Program-made: the position numbers and the translations under genes
Notes under the pieces: model-generated
What the model saw: the letters and a program-made list of their open reading frames with translations, nothing else
Told to the model about the DNA's origin: nothing
Database searches by the model: none
Source: Plasmodium malariae
Taxonomy: Eukaryota > Apicomplexa > Aconoidasida > Haemosporida > Plasmodiidae
DNA: 64,000 nt
Assembly (NCBI RefSeq): GCF_900090045.1
Contig: NC_041784.1
Location: forward strand, 1,495,501 to 1,559,500
Reading direction: 5' to 3'
Shown here: one piece after another, positions 57,288 through 64,000 of the stretch
How the letters are laid out: each line of letters begins with the position of its first letter
Numbering within the stretch: the first letter of the stretch is position 1

Positions 57288-57654
57288 TTATACGAATACA
57301 CACTTTACAATTCGAAGAGTCAAAGGATGCAGAAGAAGGCATCGTTTGTAGTTCGTTCATTATATATCTTTATATTGTGTACTTTATTTCATTATATTTT
57401 ATCTATATATGTTATCTATATATTTTATCTATATATTTTATCTATATATTTTATCTATATATTTTACCTTTTGATTCTTTTCTGCAATATGATTTAATTT
57501 ATGTCAATCTAATATATAATTTTAAATGATTTAATTTTATCTAACGTATTTTACTCTTTTGATGCAGTCCCTTCAGGTACCTTTCGAAAAATACGAAATA
57601 CTTCTGTCATTAGATGATATAATAATTGCGGAGGGGCAAAAAAAAAAAAATTAA
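57288..57654 (+). other. Two exon-like segments of a possible small gene
   Basis: Segment 57288-57347 (60 nt, preceded by TTGGTAG, followed by GTAGTT) reads LYEYTLYNSKSQRMQKKASF. Segment 57568-57654, after a strong acceptor (TACTCTTTTGATGCAG), reads SLQVPFEKYEILLSLDDIII then AEGQKKKN and TAA. Both are phase 0 and join in frame. Upstream pieces with an ATG (possibly 56622 or 55780) are not established. No family recognised. Confidence 0.3.
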
Positions 57655-57731
57655 AAAAAAAATTTCTTTCATTTTACAGTTTTTATGAATGTTCAATATG
57701 CATCATTTTAACCTGACCTTTTACACTTAAT

Positions 57732-57770
<39 letters not shown>

Positions 57771-57822
57771 TTGAAAACAAAATGACAAAAATTCGATATT
57801 GCTAAGATGACCAAGTGTCATG

Positions 57823-57868
<46 letters not shown>

Positions 57869-58404
57869 ATATGTATATATATATATATGTGGATATATGT
57901 ATATGTACATGTACATGTACATGTACATGTATATATACGTTTATGTGTAGAATGTGTATGTATACATATATGCATTGGGATATGTACATATGTGTACACA
58001 TGCTGGAATAGCAAGTGATGTTTTCAATTTTTATTTTTTTTCTCTTCATTTTGATAAAATAATACACTTTACGAAAATAGTCAGCATGTATATTTTTTTT
58101 TTTTTTTTTTTTACTTTTTTATAAAATTATGTATATTGTTAAAAGGCGTAGATAACAATATAATCACTAGAAGTGAGTTTTTAAAAATTCGTGTTTGTAA
58201 GAAGTTTATATATGTGGGTGAAAGATATACATATTGAATATACGTACGTGTACTCACATAAACGTATTAAATGAATGTTTGTACGAGTGTATGTTTGAGT
58301 AAGTATGCAGGTATATAAGTATGAATATGTTCGTATATGAGTACATATATATATATATATATATGGATGTGCATAATGTATATACATTTGCATATTGCGT
58401 ATAC

Positions 58405-58560
58405 GCATTCATATGACATATACGCATACATATCTCATATACGTATACATATCTCATATACGCATACATATCTCATATACGCATACATATCTCATATACG
58501 CATACATATCTCATATACGCATACATATCTCATATACGCATACATATCTCATATACGTAT
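58405..58560. repeat. 19-bp CATATACGCATACATATCT array
   Basis: About eight copies, the outer ones with CATATACGTATA. It lies about 700-860 bp upstream of the DEAD-box helicase start. The 19-bp period is not a multiple of three, yet all three frames stay open for some distance (SYTHTYLIYAYI). Confidence 0.9.
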
Positions 58561-59094
58561 AGATTCTTTTAACAAACTTCGATAACTACTTAATGACAAT
58601 TTCTCAAAAGCGCTAGTGCAAATAAAATGGGGGAAAATTATATTTTATGAACAAAATCAGGTAAATGAGTGAAGAAAAAAAAAAAAAAAAAAAAAAAGTT
58701 TATCATTCAATCAAATAAAATATTTAGTAACATTATTAATTTAATTAAATATAAAAGTATTTACGGAACAATAATTGTAGTGTGGAAGTCAGTAAAAGGG
58801 AAAATGAAAAGTACTGTATTTGTGAATACATTTCTTTTCGAAGAAAGTACAAATAGTTTTAGTGTCGAAGAAAGCTAAATTTTATAAGTGCTTCCGTATT
58901 TTATATAACTAAAGTGGTAGGAAGTGTGTTAGGAATTGATACAAGTATTAAGAAGCTTCATAAATAGCACCAGTAGGTAAAGACTGTAATTAACCGAAAG
59001 TGCGAAAATAAGCAATAGAGATCTTTACAACTTCATCATGAAAAAACAACTTTGCAAATATATCAGCAAGTGAGTTTTTCCTCATTTGTGCGTT

Positions 59095-59132
<38 letters not shown>

Positions 59133-59264
59133 GTACACAATTATGATATAATAAGATAAGTGTGATATATCTAAATATATATATATATATATATATCCAT
59201 ATACATACATATATTATAATCATAGTGGAAGCATTTTTTTTTTCTTTTTTATTAATCGAAAATA

Positions 59265-62200
59265 ATGAGTGAAAATAAAGAAGGAATTGAAAAAAGTGCT
59301 ATAAATAGGTACGATCTTGATAAGAACGATTGTAATGAAATAGTTGATAATAACGAAAATTTTAAAAATTATAAGGATCTGAATAATGGTGTAATTACAT
59401 TTGAACATGATACAAGTCATCTTAACGAAGGTAATTGTGATAGTGCATATTTAAATGATAGTATTGGTAAAGATAATGAAAATTGTTCATTAAACGATGT
59501 GATAAATAAATATCTGATGACCCTCGAGAATAAAGAAAAGAATAATGGAGAAGAGGGAGATTATCAAAACTATGTCGAATGCGCATTCAATTGTGCTGTT
59601 TATGCGAGTGATGTGAGTAACGCTAACCATGGGAATGGTGTGAATATACATGTTGACGAAAGCGTTTATAGTTGGGAAAATATTTCAAATAATCCTAATA
59701 ATTGTAATATTTCTAATAATCCTAATAATTGTAATATTTCAAATAATCCTAATAATTGTAATATTCCTAATAATCCTAATAATTGTAATATTTCTAATAT
59801 TTCTAATATTTCTAATATTCCTAATATTTCTAATATTTCTAATATTCCTAATGATGAATATTATATGAACAATTTTTACGCTAATAATGATGAGGGAAAC
59901 TATTGGGCTCATTGGGACAGCAGTAACATGCCCACCCAGAAAAACCTTGCCAACAATTACGGAAGCATAAATGACAATGATAATGATGTGAAGGACAATT
60001 ATAGTGGCCTGAATGATAATTATAGGAATTACAGTAGTAGTAATAGGAATATTAATGATAAAAATAATAGTAACATTAATAATAATTGTAGCCCTAGTGA
60101 TAACGTTCCTTTTACGCACCCTGTTGGCGCAAATGACGGGAAGTGCAAAAATTATTCTAAAGACCCCTATAATATATCAATTGGAAATATGGAAAATACG
60201 AATAACTACAGGGATTTCATGAAGATAAGAAATAACTCGATTGAGAAGTACTCATCATATACCTCTGCTATCTCAAATAGTAACAACAATAATGGAAAGC
60301 GATTATTTTTTTCGAAAAATGCTCAAGGTCGTCCATGCAGTAACAATAGTAGTAACAATAATAATATTAATAGTACTGATAGAATTAGTAGTTTACATAA
60401 TGAAACTGATAACTATCGAAGGTTACCATATGTGAGCCATAATAATTACGTATATAATATTAATAATAATAAAAAGAATAATAGTAAAAATGATAACAGT
60501 AATAGTTATAGCAATAAAAATGGCAGTGATAACACACATCAGATGGAAATGGCGTATGATGAAAAAAGAAAATATTCATATGAAAGAAAAAAAAATTTAT
60601 ATAAAAGTAATTATGAATATAAAACTAAGGAGAATGTCCATTTTTCACCCACAGAGAACAAACATGATTATCTGAGGTACAAGAAGTACGAAAGTAAATG
60701 GGATAATCAAGGTGATTGTACGAATGTTAAGAACTTTGATGATAAGATGTATATGCAATATGATGATAGGCAGCATATGCAATATGATGATAAGCGGCAT
60801 ATGCAATATGATGATAGGCGGCATATGCAATATGATGATAGGCGGCATGTGCAATATGATGATAGGCGGCATATGCAATATAGTGATGAGAGGCATACAC
60901 ATTATAATGAGGGGCAAACTGATCGACACGATAATATGATATTAAACAAATATGCTGATAACAGATTTATCCAGTATGATGAAAAAAGCATGAATAAAGT
61001 AGACAAAAAATACGAATGCAATATATTCGATGATGAATGTTATTTTGTTCAATGTAGAAGTTATGGAAAGGAAAAAATTGTAATTCCTAGTCCGTTAAGC
61101 AGCTTAGAAGACTTAAGGTAATATATGCTTCCATACGAAATGACTCATACATGTACATGCCATATGTGGGAATAACGTTATATATGTGTAGAAAACTGTT
61201 CATAAATATATGTTTATATGTGTCTTTATATGTCTATATATGTATATATATATATTATATGAATATGCTTGTGCCACTCCTTGTGCGTAATTCTTCCCAT
61301 CCTTTTTCCCGTTTTACTTGTTCTCCGTACACTATGTACATATTTGCCGTATTCATCTTTATTTTCTTTTTTTTTTTTTTAAAAGCACATTATGTGGAGA
61401 TATTTTATATAAAAATATTTGTATGAAGGGGTACAACCAAATGACTACTGTTCAGAAATATTCAATACCGATAATAAAAAAAAAAATGAACCTTATTGCT
61501 TCTTCACAAACAGGAAGTGGAAAAACCTTTTCTTTTCTATGTCCTATAATTTCAAATCTTAAAAAAGATAATGAAATTCTTCGGCCTCATTTTCCTGGAG
61601 CATATGCATGCATTTCTCCGTTGTGTCTGGTCCTCTGTCCAACAAGGGAGCTGGTTATTCAAATACAAAAGGAGGTAAATTTTTTTTTTTTTTTTTTAAT
61701 TTGCAAAATTGTCATTTTTTGGCTAGCCGTTAAGAAGAGAACTATAATAAGGCGTAGAATTATTTTATTGCTGAATCATAATATTATGGATGGGGAAAAA
61801 AAAAAAAAATGCACACATATGTATATATATATGTATGTATATATAGGATTAAATATTTGTGCTTTTTTAGGTAAATAGTCTAACAAAAGGCATGGACATT
61901 GTGTGTATGGCCTTTTACGGGGGGGAAACGATGAAAGACCAGGTATTTTTATTTTATTTTTTTTTTTATTGCATGTTCATGTGGTTATGAATATATGTAT
62001 GTGGGTATACATGTGTACATATTAATGTGTGTAAACATAAAAAAATGAGAATGTTCCTTATTTCCAAGTAGATAGTACAAATAAATGAAAGGCAAGCCGA
62101 AATAATAGTATCAACCCCAGGGAGGTTACTAGACTTACTAAACAATTGCAAAGTTAGTCTTTCTTTTATTAAATATTTAATTTTTGACGAAGCTGATGAA

Positions 62201-62959
62201 ATGATATCTCTTGGTTTGAAAAATCAGATGGATGAAATAATTTTTCAAAAGGATTTATGCCCAAGTGAAACAAGGCAAACCATATTTTTCACTGCTACCT
62301 TGTCTGATAATTTGAGAGATGATATTGAAAAGTTTATAGCTACCCCTTATATTTATTTAAATATAAAACAAAAAAAGGATGTTAAAAATTCCATCAAGCA
62401 GGTAGGACTGTGTGCAGATGATTATTTTAGGAACATGCTCAGTGAGATGTACCTACACCTGCGCTCACGTAATATATATGCGCATGTTTGTACGAATGTG
62501 TGTCTGTATTATTTGCATTTACGTATATATAATGCTGAAAGAAAGTATTTATTTTTTTTATTTTATTCTTTTATTTTTTTCGTTTGTTGTTATTGTTATT
62601 GTTATTGTTATTATTTTCTTTTCTTTTCTTTTTTTTCTTTGCTTTTCTTTTCTTTTTTTTTTTTTTTTTTTCTTTTTTTTTCCCGTTTTATCGATGATTT
62701 TCCCCATTTGACGTGCCCGCCTTTTCGCAGATTGTCAAATACGTACCGGTGAAATCAAAGTTGAATGAACTTTTTCGAGACATTCGAACCTTACAAGGTC
62801 AGGCGATAATATTTGTGGAATTGAGAACTTCTATTAATCACATCTTTAACTTTTTGAAGTCGAAAGGCTTTAACGTGAACTATTTACATGGGAAGATGAA
62901 TCAGGTGAAGCGCGATTTATGCATGCACGAGTGTATATGTAAGCATGTGTGTGTATGTA

Positions 62960-62999
<40 letters not shown>

Positions 63000-63521
63000 A
63001 GAGAAACGTGGTACCATTAAATATTGCTTGCATGTTATGTCCTTAACTATATTCTTACGTATTTCAATTTATTTCCCCCACTGAAAATGTCAACATGTGG
63101 GCTGTGTTTGCATGGGCAAGGACGTTTCGTAATGCATGTTACATAATCTTAATGAGGGATAACATTTGCATGTATACTCACCTTTGCTCATACCACTATT
63201 TGCGTGTATAAATCGCTGCAGGCTCGGAGGGAATTAGTTTTTGAAAAGTTTAGGAACAAATCTTTTCAAATATTAATAGCTACATCCATAGCAGCAAGAG
63301 GCTTAGATTTCCCAGATCTCGAATTAGTAATAAATTATGATTTGCCTTCCGAATTTGAACAATACATGCACAGGATAGGAAGAACAGGGAGAATTGGAAA
63401 AACAGGAATAGCAATAAATTACTTTAATAGTTCAAACAAGAAAATAATTGACAAGCTAATTGAACATTTAAAGAAACACGATCAAATAGTTCCTAATTGG
63501 CTTCTTAATTTTAATAAGTGA
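59265..63521 (+). CDS. DEAD-box ATP-dependent RNA helicase with a long Asn-rich N-terminus (six exons, about 1,005 aa)
   Basis: Exons: 59265-61117, 61386-61674, 61871-61942, 62072-62401, 62731-62904, 63222-63521; all GT-AG with matching phases. Exon 1 encodes about 617 residues of Asn/Tyr/Ser-rich sequence with two tandem repeats. The helicase core follows: Q motif (MTTVQKYSIP, about 637-646), Walker A SSQTGSGKT (about 657-665), PTRELVIQ, STPGRLLDLL, DEAD (777-780), motif III TAT (812-814, instead of SAT), VNYLHGKM, ATSIAARGLDFP, HRIGRTGR (956-963). The core is complete and resembles the DDX3/DDX4-like group, including a short PSPLSSLEDL segment before the Q motif. It probably acts in RNA remodelling or translation, but a precise subfamily needs alignment. 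By order it follows the OTU gene as in P. falciparum. Confidence 0.93.
59685..59850 (+). repeat. In-frame NPNNCNISN/ISN repeats in the helicase N-terminus
   Basis: Four copies of a 27-bp unit (NISNNPNNC) followed by about nine 9-bp units (ISN, IPN). The second array looks like a truncation product of the first. Encodes part of the disordered N-terminal extension. Confidence 0.85.
60745..60900 (+). repeat. In-frame 24-bp repeat (MQYDDRRH)
   Basis: Six copies of an 8-residue unit MQYDDRRH with single substitutions (VQYDD, MQYSDERH), about 230 bp before the end of exon 1. Aromatic/charged low-complexity repeat of the type that drives phase separation in other RNA helicases (inference). Confidence 0.9.
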
Positions 63522-64000
63522 CAAGTATGAAAACGTATGTGCCTTTTTTTTCTTTTTTATATTTACATACATTTTAGAGGGGGAAAAAAAACCACGTCTG
63601 ATTACGTACCATGTGCAAAAGTGTTAGCAGTAGCAGTTGTAATGAAGGGCGGAACGAATGAAGGAGTTCACGTCAAGTACCACCCATAGTATACATACAC
63701 ATATGTATAAGCATATTTGCACACATATGTATAAGCATATATATACGCATATATGTATATGGCTATGTATACAGATATGCATACATAATGCAGATTTTAA
63801 AGAGCGTAAGCCCACTTTCTCCGCAAAAAGGACGTACTTTCCTTTTACATATATACTTTTAGATTTTATATTACTTTATTTTATTTTTTATTATTATTAT
63901 TATTTTTTTTTTTTTTTTTTGTTTTGTTTTGTTTTATTCCCTACGGGTTAAATTTTTTCTTTTAATTTTGAAACAGAATTAATGGGTCTAATTATCCTCA
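63522..64000. other. Right-edge spacer
   Basis: Downstream of the DEAD-box helicase stop. Contains CATATGTATAAGCATAT-type short repeats (63700-63780), a (TTA)n/poly-T run (63885-63920) and TTTTG repeats. No gene visible before the window ends. Confidence 0.6.

Noticed and set aside
58669..58878. 69-codon plus frame (poly-Lys then IIQSNKIFSNIINLIKYKS)
   Set aside because: Begins in a poly-A tract, no splice context, composition like A/T spacer.

Overview
The window is nuclear DNA of a malaria parasite (genus Plasmodium). It is extremely A+T-rich, packed with homopolymers, (TA)n runs and minisatellites. It has short GT-AG introns, asparagine-rich low-complexity proteins, and the Plasmodium-only ookinete surface antigen pair P28/P25. 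The gene order (PRP22, CLAMP, two unknowns, RPN9, KAE1, SPOUT methyltransferase, EF-hand protein, P28, P25, unknown, MORN1, unknown, OTU protease, DEAD-box helicase) matches from memory the core of P. falciparum chromosome 10. It is therefore a conserved chromosome-internal region, not a subtelomere. P28 carries a GSGGE-type repeat near its GPI signal, known from P. vivax-type P28. With this base composition I would guess P. malariae or P. ovale, which is inference only.

Layout: 1-4324 (-) PRP22-type DEAH helicase, running off the left edge; 5340-6023 (+) a new candidate 72-aa two-exon tail-anchored protein; 7570-9048 (-) CLAMP; 10945-14489 (-) Asn-rich protein with an RVHF motif; 14490-20686 gene-poor, with exon-like islands and a G-rich island; 20687-22013 (-) two-exon unknown; 25464-26639 (+) RPN9; 27627-29423 (-) KAE1; 30114-31448 (+) TrmH/SpoU methyltransferase, with a proposed extra 5' exon; 32867-33568 (+) EF-hand protein; 35273-35962 (-) P28; 38085-38735 (-) P25; 39961-40706 (-) small two-exon unknown; 43401-44495 (+) MORN1; 46591-48801 (+) unknown with tandem repeats; 50744-55488 (+) eight-exon OTU protease; 59265-63521 (+) six-exon DEAD-box helicase.

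Functional themes: RNA processing and modification (PRP22, KAE1, SPOUT enzyme, DEAD-box helicase), protein turnover (RPN9, OTU), and parasite-specific cell biology (CLAMP for invasion, MORN1 for the budding/basal complex, P25/P28 for mosquito-stage surface). Plasmodium genes are transcribed singly, so no operon logic applies.

Most notable observations: six TAGCTA motifs (three in a ~48-50-bp tandem repeat) in the P28 upstream region; a TGTRNNYACA palindrome within 600 bp of both the P28 and P25 start codons; a candidate unannotated tail-anchored micro-gene; spliced exon-like islands at 15.0-17.5 kb; and a homopolymer-dependent frame choice at the end of the Asn-rich protein.
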